Positions 43,372 through 52,232 are shown, numbered from the stretch's first letter. The stretch: DNA of 64,000 nucleotides from JBCBCP01 sp039817385 (GCA_039817385.1 JBCBVY010000002.1:434001-498000), one strand, 5' to 3'. Notes: generated from the letters alone by a model not told the origin. Made by a program: numbers and translations.

Positions 43372-44733
43372 TCACTTCTTGCCGGGGGTGCCGTCGAACT
43401 TCTTTTCGATGTCGCTCCAGCAGTCGATGTAATCGTCCTGAAGCGGCGCCTCATTCGCGGCGAATTCCGTCAGGTGCTGGGGGAAGCGGGTTTCGAACAT
43501 GAAGGACATGGTGTTGTCGAGTTTGACCGCTTCAAGGTCAGCGTTTGACGCGCCCTCGAAGGCATTCTTGTCCGGCCCGTGCGGCAGCATCATGTTGTGC
43601 AGGGACATCCCGCCAGGGATGAACCCCTTGGGCTTCGCGTCGTACTGGCCATAGATGTTACCCATCAGCTCGGACATGATGTTCTTGTGGTACCAGGGCG
43701 GGCGGAACGTATCCTCGGCCACCATCCAGCGTTCACGGAAGAGCACGAAGTCGATATTCGCCGTCCCTTCGACGCCCGAGGGCGCGGTGAGCACGGTAAA
43801 GATCGACGGGTCGGGGTGGTCGAACAGAACCGCGCCCACCGGGCAGTAGGTGCGCAAATCGTACTTCACTGGCGCGTAGTTGCCGTGCCATGCGACCACA
43901 TCGAGCGGCGAGTGGCCGATCTGTGTCTCATGGAACTGGCCGCACCACTTGATGGTCACGGTGCTTGGTGTCTCGCGGTCTTCATAGGCCGCGACGGGCG
44001 TTTTGAAGTCGCGCCGGTTCGCCATGCAGTTCGCGCCGATGGGGCCGCGCCCGGGCAGGTCGAACTTCTGCCCATAGTTTTCGCAGACAAAGCCGCGGGC
44101 GGGCCCTTCGAGCACCTCAACCCGGTAGAGCAAGCCGCGCGGCAGGATCGCGATTTCTTTTGGTTCAAGGTCGATGATGCCAAGCTCGGTGCAGAAGCAC
44201 AGGCGGCCTTCCTGCGGGACCACCAACAGCTCACTATCGGCGGAGTAGAAGTAGCTGTCCTCCATCGACGCGGTGACGAGGTAGATGTGGCTTGCCATGC
44301 CGACTTGTGTGTTCACGTCTCCGGCGGTGGTCATCGTGCGCATACCCGTGAGCCAGGTCAGGTTTTCATCCGTATGCGGCACCGGGTCCCAGCGGTATTG
44401 GCCGAGGCTGGTCACTTCTTGCGGGATGTGCGGCGCGGATTTCCAATAGGGCAGGTCGATCCGCGCGTAGCGGTGCGAATGCTTGACCGACGGGCGAATA
44501 CGGTAACACCACGTCCGCTCATTCTGGTGGCTTGGCGCCGTAAAGGCCGTGCCGCTCAGCTGCTCGCCGTAAAGGCCATAATTGCATTTCTGCGGGCTGT
44601 TCATGCCCTGCGGCAGGGCACCCGGCAGGGCTTCCGTTTCGAAATCATTGCCGAAGCCAGGCATGTAACCCTCGGTCGTGCCAACCGGGGATGCGGCCTG
44701 AACCATGCGGTGGGGAATGGTGGGGCGATTCAT
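43372..44733 (-). CDS. hmgA: Homogentisate 1,2-dioxygenase
   Basis: A 453-aa enzyme from ATG 44733 (MNRPTIPHRM), with GGAGACAGG about 8 bp upstream. Metal-site and family segments: MPGFGNDFETEALPGALP at the N-terminus, DVVAWHGNYAPVKYDL, and FRPPWYHKNIMSELMGNIYG near the end holding iron ligands. It cleaves homogentisate to maleylacetoacetate. Divergent from a MarR-type gene 68 bp away, which is a probable regulator. Confidence 0.96.
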   Translation of the reverse strand: MNRPTIPHRMVQAASPVGTTEGYMPGFGNDFETEALPGALPQGMNSPQKCNYGLYGEQLSGTAFTAPSHQNERTWCYRIRPSVKHSHRYARIDLPYWKSAPHIPQEVTSLGQYRWDPVPHTDENLTWLTGMRTMTTAGDVNTQVGMASHIYLVTASMEDSYFYSADSELLVVPQEGRLCFCTELGIIDLEPKEIAILPRGLLYRVEVLEGPARGFVCENYGQKFDLPGRGPIGANCMANRRDFKTPVAAYEDRETPSTVTIKWCGQFHETQIGHSPLDVVAWHGNYAPVKYDLRTYCPVGAVLFDHPDPSIFTVLTAPSGVEGTANIDFVLFRERWMVAEDTFRPPWYHKNIMSELMGNIYGQYDAKPKGFIPGGMSLHNMMLPHGPDKNAFEGASNADLEAVKLDNTMSFMFETRFPQHLTEFAANEAPLQDDYIDCWSDIEKKFDGTPGKK

Positions 44734-44770
44734 CTGTCCTGTCTCCCTTGCCGAATGACACGTGGGATAA

Positions 44771-44792
44771 TAGTTGTTTTTGTAACTAACAA
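44771..44792. promoter_or_regulatory. Candidate MarR operator between hmgA and marR
   Basis: The AT-rich stretch TAGTTGTTTTTGTAACTA (44771-44788) carries the inverted arms TAGTT and AACTA, and TTGTT/AACAA overlap it. It sits in the 68-bp divergent gap and is the only AT-rich symmetric sequence there. Confidence 0.4.
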
Positions 44793-44801
44793 GGCTGGCA
44801 T

Positions 44802-45227
44802 ATGTCACAATTCGACCTAAGAACGTTTCTGCCTTACCTGCTGAACCAAGCAGCCGAAGCTGCGAGCCTGGAATTTCAACAGGTCTACAAGGACCGGTAC
44901 GGGATGCTGCGCACCGAATGGCGGGTGCTGTTCCACCTTGGCATCTTCGGACGGTTGACCGCATCGGAGATTGGTGCGCGCGCCCGGATGCACAAGACCA
45001 AGATCAGCCGCGCGGTGTCCCGCTTGGAGGCGCGCCGCTTTGTATCGCGCACGCGCGACGCGGCTGACCGGCGGGTGGAATGGCTGACGCTCACACCGGC
45101 GGGGCAAGCGGCTTACGCCGATCTGCGGAAGGTTGCAGATGGCTATGATGCTGCGCTGGCCGAGCAGCTTGGCGCGCAGGACATGGCGGATCTGAAGCGT
45201 ATTCTGGCGGTGCTGGCAGACCGTTAG
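44802..45227 (+). CDS. MarR family transcriptional regulator
   Basis: A 141-aa winged-helix protein. The HTH is around residues 45-75 (LTASEIGARARMHKTKISRAVSRLEA) and the wing SRTRDAADRRVEWLTLTPAG is typical MarR. MarR proteins respond to phenolic ligands, so it probably controls hmgA and its downstream genes. Its stop codon overlaps that of the convergent mipZ by 4 bp. Confidence 0.9.
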   Translation: MSQFDLRTFLPYLLNQAAEAASLEFQQVYKDRYGMLRTEWRVLFHLGIFGRLTASEIGARARMHKTKISRAVSRLEARRFVSRTRDAADRRVEWLTLTPAGQAAYADLRKVADGYDAALAEQLGAQDMADLKRILAVLADR

Positions 45228-46033
45228 ACGTCGACGCTTACACCTGGCAGGTTCAGCGCCTTCATCAGGTCGCGCAGTTCCTGACGGGCCGCGACGTTCG
45301 AAATGTTCAGCTGCTTCACGCCAACATCGCGCAGGTCCAGCAGGGTCAGCCCGCGCGGGAAAAGCTCGCGAAAAATCACCCGCTCTGAAAAGCCGGGGGC
45401 GACGCGGAAGCCGATCCGCTTGGCCAGCAGGGCCAGGGCGCGCTCCATCTTTTCCTTGTTGACCATGCGCTGGGTGCCGATCCGGTTGCGCACAACGACC
45501 CAGTCCATCGCGCTCAGCCCCGCCTGCGCCCGCAGCTGGCGCGCGTTCCAAACCATTTCGGAGTAAACCGACGGGCCAAGGATCTGTGTTGCGCTCTGGT
45601 CCACATGGGCGAGCAGGTCAAAATCGACGAAGCTGTCGTTGAGCGGCGTGACAAGTGTGTCGGCCAGCGAATGGGCGACCTGGCTGAGCCGGGTGTGCGA
45701 GCCGGGGCAGTCGATCAAAATGAAGTCTGAGTCGGCCTCAAGCTCGGAAACCGCGGCGGACAGCCGGTGGTCATATACGTTTTCCCCAGGCTTCAATGTG
45801 CCCGCGTCGATCTCGGGCAGCTCGTGCAGGTGGGGGATCGGCAAGTCGAGGCCATGTTCAGTGTTGTGCGCCCTACGGTTATCAAGATAGCGGCCAAGGC
45901 TGCGCTGGCGCAGGTCAAGGTCGAGCGCGCCGACGCGATGGCCCATGCGGACCAGAGCGGTGGCAAGGTGGATGGACACAGTCGACTTGCCCGCGCCGCC
46001 CTTCTCGTTCCCGACAACAATGATGTGCGCCAT
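45224..46033 (-). CDS. mipZ: Division plane positioning ATPase MipZ
   Basis: A 269-aa ParA/MinD-family ATPase with the deviant Walker A NEKGGAGKST (9-18, signature lysine K11), Walker A' region ALDLDLRQRSLGRYLDNR, and Walker B ILIDCPG. Length and the internal sequence are those of alphaproteobacterial MipZ, which forms a pole-to-midcell gradient that keeps FtsZ at midcell. Convergent overlap with marR by 4 bp. Confidence 0.93.
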   Translation of the reverse strand: MAHIIVVGNEKGGAGKSTVSIHLATALVRMGHRVGALDLDLRQRSLGRYLDNRRAHNTEHGLDLPIPHLHELPEIDAGTLKPGENVYDHRLSAAVSELEADSDFILIDCPGSHTRLSQVAHSLADTLVTPLNDSFVDFDLLAHVDQSATQILGPSVYSEMVWNARQLRAQAGLSAMDWVVVRNRIGTQRMVNKEKMERALALLAKRIGFRVAPGFSERVIFRELFPRGLTLLDLRDVGVKQLNISNVAARQELRDLMKALNLPGVSVDV

Positions 46034-46270
46034 TGCCTGTACCTTTACCCACCTGCTTTGCGCAGCGTTCCTTGGATAACACTATATGTTGTAGCGCGGA
46101 GTTTGGCTAGCGAGGAGTGAGCGGGTAGACGTATAGTCCTCGACCCGGGATAGACGCTGCGCGGCAGCGAATGTCAGCTTCGGGTCCAGTTTGACCGCTG
46201 CTGCGAAATGCACAAGGGTCCGCTTTCGGGAGTGCGGCAAGATCGACTGCTTGCAAGCGGAGGTTTCAAG

Positions 46271-47488
46271 TTGAGCGGATTTACATGGGAACGTGGGCCA
46301 TTTTCACGATGCGCCGAGTGCGATCAAATGACAATGGGTATCCTCTCTGCCGGAGGGGAATTGTTAACAAAGCGCTGTACCAATTGCCGAGCTACGGTGC
46401 GGATCCAACTGCCCGAACTGGACAAAAAGGCAATCTATCTGGACCAGTTCATGTTCAGCATGATCTACAACGCCAGGAATGAAGGGAACCTTCCAAAGGG
46501 TCATGAAGCCTTTGCGAAAGAGGTCTACGCGTTGCTAAGGCGGTGCGTTCTTCTACAGCAAGTCTTCTTGCCTCACTCCGATATCCACCACGCTGAGACA
46601 ACGGTGTTCCATAGTCCGATAGACTTGCGCGGCTTGTATGAGTTCTTCGGTGGCAACGTTTCTCTGATGCATTCTCGCGATGTAGAGCTTTTGCAGGACA
46701 TGCAATTTGCGGAAGCGTTCTTCGATACGGTAGAGCCCGCTGTTTCTCCTGATATAGATGAGATTGCGGACAATCGAAGAAACGAATGGTTGCCAGATAT
46801 GCATGTAGGTGTGCGGGCCGACTACAGTCAATTTGCAGATCACATTCGAACCGTGAGGGGCGAAGTGTATGATGCATTGAAACAACTCGCGGGCATTTGG
46901 TTTGAAAAGAAGGCATCGTTCGCGGATGTAGTCGAAAGCGAGTTTTCCGCAATTGGGCCAACAAAAAAGCAGGCCTTTGCGAAGTGGTTTGAGGAAGTCA
47001 CAAATCCTGATTCAATGGACCCGCTAGCACTCTCCGAGAGTTCTTGTAGTCTGATATATCGTGAGTACCGACAGCTTTGCCACCTTCTTGAAGATCGAGG
47101 AGTTGATGAAGATCAGCAGGTGGTTGAAATTATGAAATTTTGGAATTGGGAACGGCAACGGGAAATCCCACACCAAAAGATTTCATCGTATCTTTTTGCC
47201 GCCGTAGCTAGGCGGGTCGTAACGGGCGAGAAGAAAATAGTTGATCGTGGTCTCATAAACGATGTGAGGACAATTTCAACGTACGCGCCATACGTTGATG
47301 CACTCTTCATCGACAAGCGCTGCTCTGCATTATTGAAAGAAGAACCACTTCGAACTGAGCTGGATTACAAGGCCCGTATATTCTCTCTCAGCGACACAGA
47401 CGCGTTTTTAGAATACCTACGGGAAATAGAAAGCCAAACACCAGATGAGGTGCGCGAATATGCGGCAATGATTTACGGTATTGATTAG
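46271..47488 (+). CDS. Zinc-ribbon protein of unknown function, possible PIN-like nuclease, foreign composition
   Basis: About 405 aa. I favour TTG 46271 (L-SGFTWERGPF), because GGAGG ends 7 bp before it; an in-frame ATG at 46208 is possible. An N-terminal zinc ribbon CxxC-x18-CxxC (C14, C17, C36, C39) precedes KKAIYLDQF (D58), reminiscent of the first acidic strand of PIN-type nucleases; further acids lie in APYVDALFIDKRC. No known family is recognised for the full length. Its base composition is near 50% GC by eye against about 65% around it, and codon use differs (AT-ending codons are common). No transposase is next to it. Confidence 0.75.
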   Translation: MSGFTWERGPFSRCAECDQMTMGILSAGGELLTKRCTNCRATVRIQLPELDKKAIYLDQFMFSMIYNARNEGNLPKGHEAFAKEVYALLRRCVLLQQVFLPHSDIHHAETTVFHSPIDLRGLYEFFGGNVSLMHSRDVELLQDMQFAEAFFDTVEPAVSPDIDEIADNRRNEWLPDMHVGVRADYSQFADHIRTVRGEVYDALKQLAGIWFEKKASFADVVESEFSAIGPTKKQAFAKWFEEVTNPDSMDPLALSESSCSLIYREYRQLCHLLEDRGVDEDQQVVEIMKFWNWERQREIPHQKISSYLFAAVARRVVTGEKKIVDRGLINDVRTISTYAPYVDALFIDKRCSALLKEEPLRTELDYKARIFSLSDTDAFLEYLREIESQTPDEVREYAAMIYGID

Positions 47489-47560
47489 ATGCACTTGAGG
47501 TTAAAATTTAACTTGACGCAACCGCAACGAAAGGGCGCTTTGTCCCGCAAAACGGCCCTC

Positions 47561-47593
47561 AAAAAAAACACCCCCGCAGATCTTGCGAGGGTG
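47561..47593 (-). terminator. Rho-independent terminator after rpmE
   Basis: On the minus strand CACCCTCGCA-AGATC-TGCGGGGGTG is followed by eight T residues. One G-T wobble breaks a 10-bp stem. It ends the rplS-rpmE message 26 bp after the rpmE stop. Confidence 0.9.
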
Positions 47594-47619
47594 CTTCCAT
47601 CCGGTAAGGATCTGGCGGC

Positions 47620-47841
47620 TTAGAAGCCCAGGCCTTCGTATTTCTTCTTGAACTTCGACACGCGGCCGCCGGTGTCCATCAGGCGGGACGTGCCGCCGGT
47701 CCACGCGGGGTGCACGGTGGGGTCGATGTCGAGCGCGAGCGTGTCGCCTTCCTTGCCCCAGGTCGATTTCATCTGCACCTCGGTCCCGTCTGTCATCTTG
47801 ACGGTGATCAGGTGGTAGTCGGGATGCGTGTCCGCTTTCAT
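47620..47841 (-). CDS. rpmE: 50S ribosomal protein L31, cysteine-free form
   Basis: A 73-aa protein with the L31 signature DIDPTVHPAWTGG and the C-terminal GRVSKFKKKYEG. The CxxC zinc ligands of classical L31 are absent, as in other alphaproteobacterial L31 proteins. Start overlaps the rplS stop (ATGA). Terminator follows. Confidence 0.95.
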   Translation of the reverse strand: MKADTHPDYHLITVKMTDGTEVQMKSTWGKEGDTLALDIDPTVHPAWTGGTSRLMDTGGRVSKFKKKYEGLGF

Positions 47842-48224
47842 GCCGATGCTCCGTCTTTGCGAGGTTTGTAGTTGGTCTGCTCTGCAATCCGGGCAGATTT
47901 GCCGCGGCGCGAGCGCAGGTAGTACAGCTTTGCCCGGCGCACGCGGCCGCGGCGTACGACGGTGATGCTGTCGATGTTGGTCGAATATAGCGGGAAGACG
48001 CGCTCGACGCCCTCACCGAAGGAAATCTTGCGCACGGTGAACGCCGCGGCGATGCCCATCCCGCCCTTGCGGGCGATGCAGACGCCTTCGTAGTTCTGAA
48101 CCCGGGTGCGGGTGCCTTCCGTCACGCGGAAGCCAACACGGATCGTGTCACCGGCCTTGAAGTCGGGAATGTCTTTGCCGAGGCTGGCGATCTGTTCCGC
48201 CTCAAGCTGTGCAATCAGGTCCAT
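47838..48224 (-). CDS. rplS: 50S ribosomal protein L19
   Basis: A 128-aa protein from ATG 48224 (MDLIAQLEAEQIAS). Core segments GDTIRVGFRVTEGTRTRVQNYEG, GVERVFPLYSTNIDSI and KLYYLRSRRGKSARI are those of L19, which sits at the 30S-50S interface. A longer reading of the frame upstream is non-coding leader. The usual trmD-rplS adjacency is interrupted by an RTX gene and its own promoter. Confidence 0.96.
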   Translation of the reverse strand: MDLIAQLEAEQIASLGKDIPDFKAGDTIRVGFRVTEGTRTRVQNYEGVCIARKGGMGIAAAFTVRKISFGEGVERVFPLYSTNIDSITVVRRGRVRRAKLYYLRSRRGKSARIAEQTNYKPRKDGASA

Positions 48225-48446
48225 CTGGCCTGGTCTCCTATGATGCCCCCGGTTTGCCCGGAGAGGTGTGACGCCCTGCCAGAGCTCCGTGTCGTGATCC
48301 GGGTCCGGAAGGTCCGCCCGACGGAGATGCCAACGCTGTTGATGCGCCTTCTGCCCGATACATGGGGCGATCAGACATCGCCACAGACCAAAGGGTCCGA
48401 ATGCTGTGGCATCGGACCCGCGCGCTATACGCAGCGCAGGAAAGCC
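48225..48446 (-). ncRNA. Structured 5' leader of rplS
   Basis: About 195 nt between the proposed promoter and the L19 start. It includes a strong hairpin (GGGTCCG arms, about 48393-48419) with an inner ATGC/GCAT pairing. No known leader RNA class is recognised. Autoregulation by L19 or another ligand is possible but unproven. Confidence 0.4.
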
Positions 48447-48452
48447 CGTCAA
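48424..48452 (-). promoter_or_regulatory. Sigma-70-like promoter for rplS-rpmE
   Basis: On the minus strand TTGACG (48452-48447) and TATAGC (48429-48424) are separated by 17 bp. It lies 10 bp after the RTX stop codon, so rplS can be transcribed independently of the upstream operon. Confidence 0.65.
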
Positions 48453-48462
48453 GAACGAACCT

Positions 48463-49746
48463 TTATGCCACCCGGGCTTGCAACGCTTCGCTGGATATGA
48501 GAGCCACGTTGCTGGTCGCAACAAAGGTCATGCCCAGTGCATCTGCGTGAAGCAGCGGATTGGGGTCAAAGCCCGCAACCCCTGCGTTGGCGCCCTGCAG
48601 CGCGTGCCACGCATCCGCGTCAAAGATGCCGATCTGGTCCGCGTTTTCGTCAGACGCGACAGCAAGCTGAGTGTCCGGCAAATAGACTTCCGCCACCGGA
48701 CTGCCCCCATCGTTGAGGAAGAACCAACCCGATGCAGACCAATCCGGGCCAGCAAATGTCGATGGCACGGTAAAGTTCGGATCGCGGCCATTGAGTATGG
48801 CAAGCGTGTCTTCGTCCGTGTCGAAATCCGCAATGCTGCCGACCACATCCTCGGGAAAGAATGCGCCGCCCCCGGGTTGCTCCAGCGGGACATCAAAGTT
48901 GTGCGCCGCGACAAACAGGTCTTCGCCCGCGCCGCCAATGGCCCGCGCGTCGTTGCTGAAGACCAAGGTGTCCTTTCCTTCCCCCCCGCGCAGCACGTCC
49001 GGCTGAGCCGGGTCAACTTCGTTGCGGAAATTCGCCTCTTCCGCGCCGATCAGCAGGTCATCGCCCGTTCCGCCATCCAGTGCATCGCCACCGCGCCCGC
49101 CGATCAGCCTGTCATCGCCATCGCCGCCGCTCAGGCTGTCGGCTCCTTTATCGCCGAGCAGAACATCGCGCCCGACACCGCCTTCGAGCGAATCGTCGTC
49201 GCGACCGCCCGACATCGTGTCATTGCCCGTGCCGCCGGTGAGAGCATCCATGCCATCACCGCCGTCCAGCACGTCGTTCCCGCGGCCACCATCCAGCGCG
49301 TCGTTGCCGTCTTCACCAAGCAGGTAATCGTTGCCTGACGCTCCGAGCAGCGTATCGTCGCCGCCCGAGCCAGACATCTCATCCCGACCGTGGCCACCGT
49401 TCAAAAAGTCGTCGCCGGTACCACCGTCCAGCGTGTCCTGTCCGGTATCGCCAAACAGGGCATCATCGTCTGACCCGCCATTGAGGACATCGTCATTGCG
49501 CGCGCCGCGAAGTTCGTCCTGGCCGGGGCCGCCGTCCAGCGTGTCATTGTCCCAGCCGCCAATCAGCGTATCGGCACCCGTGCCGCCAAAAAGACCGTCA
49601 TCGCCGCGCTGACCCTGGATGAAGTCATCGCCCGCGCCGCCGCTGACCGCGTCATCTTCGGGCGTTCCGTAGATCTCGTCACTCTGATCTGACCCGACAA
49701 AAGCCATTCCGCTGGCGAGGGCCAGCATGGACAGAAGGTACAGCAT
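48463..49746 (-). CDS. RTX (hemolysin-type calcium-binding repeat) protein
   Basis: A 427-aa protein. A short hydrophobic N-terminus (MLYLLSMLALASGMAF) looks like a signal peptide or anchor. Then about 20 glycine-aspartate nonapeptides of the GGxGxDxx type (residues about 20-230) form calcium-binding beta-rolls. A C-terminal ~200-residue region is unassigned. It lies between trmD and rplS, unlike the usual operon order. Ribosome site GGGGGAC upstream. Secretion signal for type I export is not obvious. Confidence 0.9.
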   Translation of the reverse strand: MLYLLSMLALASGMAFVGSDQSDEIYGTPEDDAVSGGAGDDFIQGQRGDDGLFGGTGADTLIGGWDNDTLDGGPGQDELRGARNDDVLNGGSDDDALFGDTGQDTLDGGTGDDFLNGGHGRDEMSGSGGDDTLLGASGNDYLLGEDGNDALDGGRGNDVLDGGDGMDALTGGTGNDTMSGGRDDDSLEGGVGRDVLLGDKGADSLSGGDGDDRLIGGRGGDALDGGTGDDLLIGAEEANFRNEVDPAQPDVLRGGEGKDTLVFSNDARAIGGAGEDLFVAAHNFDVPLEQPGGGAFFPEDVVGSIADFDTDEDTLAILNGRDPNFTVPSTFAGPDWSASGWFFLNDGGSPVAEVYLPDTQLAVASDENADQIGIFDADAWHALQGANAGVAGFDPNPLLHADALGMTFVATSNVALISSEALQARVA

Positions 49747-49846
49747 AGGTTTCGTCCCCCAAGACGCCCTCTATCTGTCTGGCACACTAAACCACTTGGT
49801 TCAGATTCGCGACGGCTCTGGCACAAAACACTGCTGATATCGCAGC

Positions 49847-50638
49847 TTACCCGTCACCGGGTTTCTGAAGCGCCCACAGGTCCGGCCGCCGCGCCTGCGT
49901 GATGCGTTCCGATTGCGCACGCCGCCAGGCCGCCACTTTGCCGTGATCGCCCGAGGTCAGCACCTCCGGGATCGTGCGCCCCTCCCACTCCGCGGGGCGG
50001 GTGTAGTGCGGGTGCTCCAGAAGCCCGTTCGAATGGCTTTCCTCCACCGCGCTGTCCGCGTTGCCCAAAACGCCGGGCAGCAAGCGGACCGTGGCGTCCA
50101 GCATCGCCTGCGCCGCGATCTCGCCGCCGGTCATGACGAAATCACCTAAGGACACCTCCGTCACGCCGAAATGCTCCAGCACGCGCTCGTCCACACCTTC
50201 GAACCGGCCGCATAGGATCGTCACGCCGTCACAGCGGGCCAGGTCGCGGGCCATGCCTTGGTCAAATCGGCGACCGCGCGGGGACATGTAAAGGATCGGC
50301 CAGCGGCCCCGGGCGTGGCTTTGCGCCTCTGCCAGCGCGGCGCCCACCACGTCAGCGCGCAGCACCATGCCCGCGCCGCCGCCCGCGGGGGTGTCGTCCA
50401 CGTTGCGGTGCTTGCCAACCCCGTGCGCGCGCAGGTCGTGGGTGTGCAACTGCCAGAGCCCGTCATGCAGCGCCTTGCCGGTGAGGGAGGCGCCGAGCAC
50501 GCCGGGAAACGTATCCGGAAACAGCGTCACGATGCGCGCTTGCCAGACGCCCACAAGGTCGGGTGCCTCGTCCATCAGGGAGGACGGTTTGAGCGTGGGC
50601 CGGATTGCCTTGCGACCATGTGATCTTTCAGTGCTCAT
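49847..50638 (-). CDS. trmD: tRNA (guanine-N1)-methyltransferase
   Basis: A 263-aa SPOUT methyltransferase. Its trefoil-knot region is seen in SLGDFVMTGGEIAAQAMLD and the N-terminal IVTLFPDTFPGVLG. It methylates G37 of tRNAs, preventing frameshifts. An extended N-terminus of about 30 residues precedes the core. Starts with ATGA overlap on the third sulfotransferase-like gene rather than on rimM, as is usual. Confidence 0.95.
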   Translation of the reverse strand: MSTERSHGRKAIRPTLKPSSLMDEAPDLVGVWQARIVTLFPDTFPGVLGASLTGKALHDGLWQLHTHDLRAHGVGKHRNVDDTPAGGGAGMVLRADVVGAALAEAQSHARGRWPILYMSPRGRRFDQGMARDLARCDGVTILCGRFEGVDERVLEHFGVTEVSLGDFVMTGGEIAAQAMLDATVRLLPGVLGNADSAVEESHSNGLLEHPHYTRPAEWEGRTIPEVLTSGDHGKVAAWRRAQSERITQARRPDLWALQKPGDG

Positions 50639-51459
50639 CGGTCCTCCACGGGGCCAAGATTATTCGTACGAATAATCTTGGCCTCTTCCAGGATTGCACG
50701 CTTGGCTTCTTTGCGCGCGTCGCGGTCCGCATAGGCCCGGTTTGCGGCAAGAAGGTCAAGCAGAACAGCCTCGGGCAGGCGCGTGTTGGCTGCCGGGGCT
50801 GGGGTCAGGTTATCGATTACCCCGCCCGGCAGATCGCACGCAGCCAGCAGGCCCGCCGCGGGGCCGAGCCGTTCCACTTCGAACCCTTCCAGCGCGCCTC
50901 CCTTGACCTCAACCGCAGCCCGTTCCGACACGCGGGCCAAAACGGCGCCAAAGTCAGCTGCCGCCGCGTAGCGATCCGCGAAGGTGTCATAATCGAGCGT
51001 CAATGAGGAGGATTTCACATGCTCCCAATAGGCCGACCGCAGCCAGCTTTCCGCCCCCCGCACGCCCGCGTAAATGGCCAGCTCCGTTTCGGGAAAGCGC
51101 TTCCGCACCGCTTTGGCATACACCCGCACCAGCTCCGGCGCCGCGCCGTAGTCCATCAGGTCGCCTCGGCCTGGCATGTGCCCCGACAGCTCTTCGGCAG
51201 AGACGATCAGCACGCGGCGGGGCATCCCTCGCAATTCGCTCAGCATCGCATCGAACCGCCGCGCCGTCTTGGCAAGGCTCAACGGGTCGCGCCAGGTGGA
51301 GTATCCACGCGCGCCGTGCAGCAGCTCCTTGATCTGCGGCTTCAGGCGCAGGGCCGCGTGGCGTTTAAGCGCCGCACGGTTGGCGCGCAGCACCGCCTGC
51401 ACCGACGACGTGCCGGTCTTGTGTAAGCCGATATGAAGCACCACGCGCCGGGGCATCAC
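50635..51459 (-). CDS. Sulfotransferase-like P-loop protein 3 (distal)
   Basis: A 274-aa protein. The N-terminal HIGLHKTGTSS resembles the 5'-phosphosulfate-binding loop of PAPS sulfotransferases. A second conserved block, SAEELSGHMPGRGDL, is shared with the two neighbouring paralogues. It ends with a long basic tail (EAKRAILEEAKIIRTNN). Last of three tandem copies, each overlapping the next by 4 bp. Acceptor is unknown. Confidence 0.75.
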   Translation of the reverse strand: MMPRRVVLHIGLHKTGTSSVQAVLRANRAALKRHAALRLKPQIKELLHGARGYSTWRDPLSLAKTARRFDAMLSELRGMPRRVLIVSAEELSGHMPGRGDLMDYGAAPELVRVYAKAVRKRFPETELAIYAGVRGAESWLRSAYWEHVKSSSLTLDYDTFADRYAAAADFGAVLARVSERAAVEVKGGALEGFEVERLGPAAGLLAACDLPGGVIDNLTPAPAANTRLPEAVLLDLLAANRAYADRDARKEAKRAILEEAKIIRTNNLGPVEDR

Positions 51460-52232
51460 CAGTCCCGCCCATGCAGTGTCTTCATCTGCGCCCGCCGTTC
51501 CGCCTCCGGCAGGCCCGCGCGGTTCACGGCCAGCATCGCGTCGATCTTGGCTTGCGGCGGCGCGGTGTTGGCGGGCGCTGCGGGAGTGAACGGCGACAGG
51601 TCCAGCGCGGGACAGGCGCGCGCCAGCAGAGCTTCGGCGGGGCCAAGGCGCAAGGCGCCGATGTCTTCCAGCGCAAGGGTTTCCAGCGCAACATGCGCAT
51701 CCAAAGCGCGCGCAACAGCCTGCGCCACCCCGCTCAGATCAGCCGATGCCGCATAGTCCGCCGCATACGCCTCCGCATCCAGTGTGATGGGCGTGGCCCG
51801 CAGGTGCTGCACGTAACAGCTGCGCAACCAAGGTTCTGGCGCGCGGGTCGTGAGGATGACGCGCTGTTCCGCCCGGGGATGCACTGCGGCAAAGGTGCGG
51901 GTGATGGCTGCCACAAGCTTTGGCGCCGCGTCATACGCCATCAGCCCGCGCCGCCCCGGCATGTGGCCGCAGAGGTCTTCGGAGCTGAGCAGGACCGGCT
52001 TCCGGCCAAACCCCTCCGCCAGCTCCGCCGCCTCGTACTGCACCAGCGCGAGATCGGAGGCGGCGCGGGAGACGCTATAGGCGCGGGCCGCTTCGCACAG
52101 GCCCACCATTCCGGGGCGACGCACGACCCTTAGATGCGGTTTCAGCTGCGCGCGGTTAATGCGCAGCACCTCCTGCGCGGAGGTTGTGCCGGTTTTGTGG
52201 AACCCCGCGTGGATGACGATGCGCGCGGTCAT
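51456..52232 (-). CDS. Sulfotransferase-like P-loop protein 2
   Basis: A 258-aa paralogue of its two neighbours, with HAGFHKTGTTSAQ at residues 7-19 and SSEDLCGHMPGRRG later. Same block order and spacing as the copy upstream. ATGA overlap at both ends. The central arginine-rich TTRAPEPWLRSCY block corresponds to GVRGAESWLRSAY and GTRPAADWLRSLW in the other two. Confidence 0.75.
   Translation of the reverse strand: MTARIVIHAGFHKTGTTSAQEVLRINRAQLKPHLRVVRRPGMVGLCEAARAYSVSRAASDLALVQYEAAELAEGFGRKPVLLSSEDLCGHMPGRRGLMAYDAAPKLVAAITRTFAAVHPRAEQRVILTTRAPEPWLRSCYVQHLRATPITLDAEAYAADYAASADLSGVAQAVARALDAHVALETLALEDIGALRLGPAEALLARACPALDLSPFTPAAPANTAPPQAKIDAMLAVNRAGLPEAERRAQMKTLHGRDW

Noticed and set aside
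49020..49700. DNA tandem repeat in the RTX gene
   Set aside because: The periodicity comes from the GGxGxD protein repeats with varied codons, so it is coding, not a DNA-level repeat.
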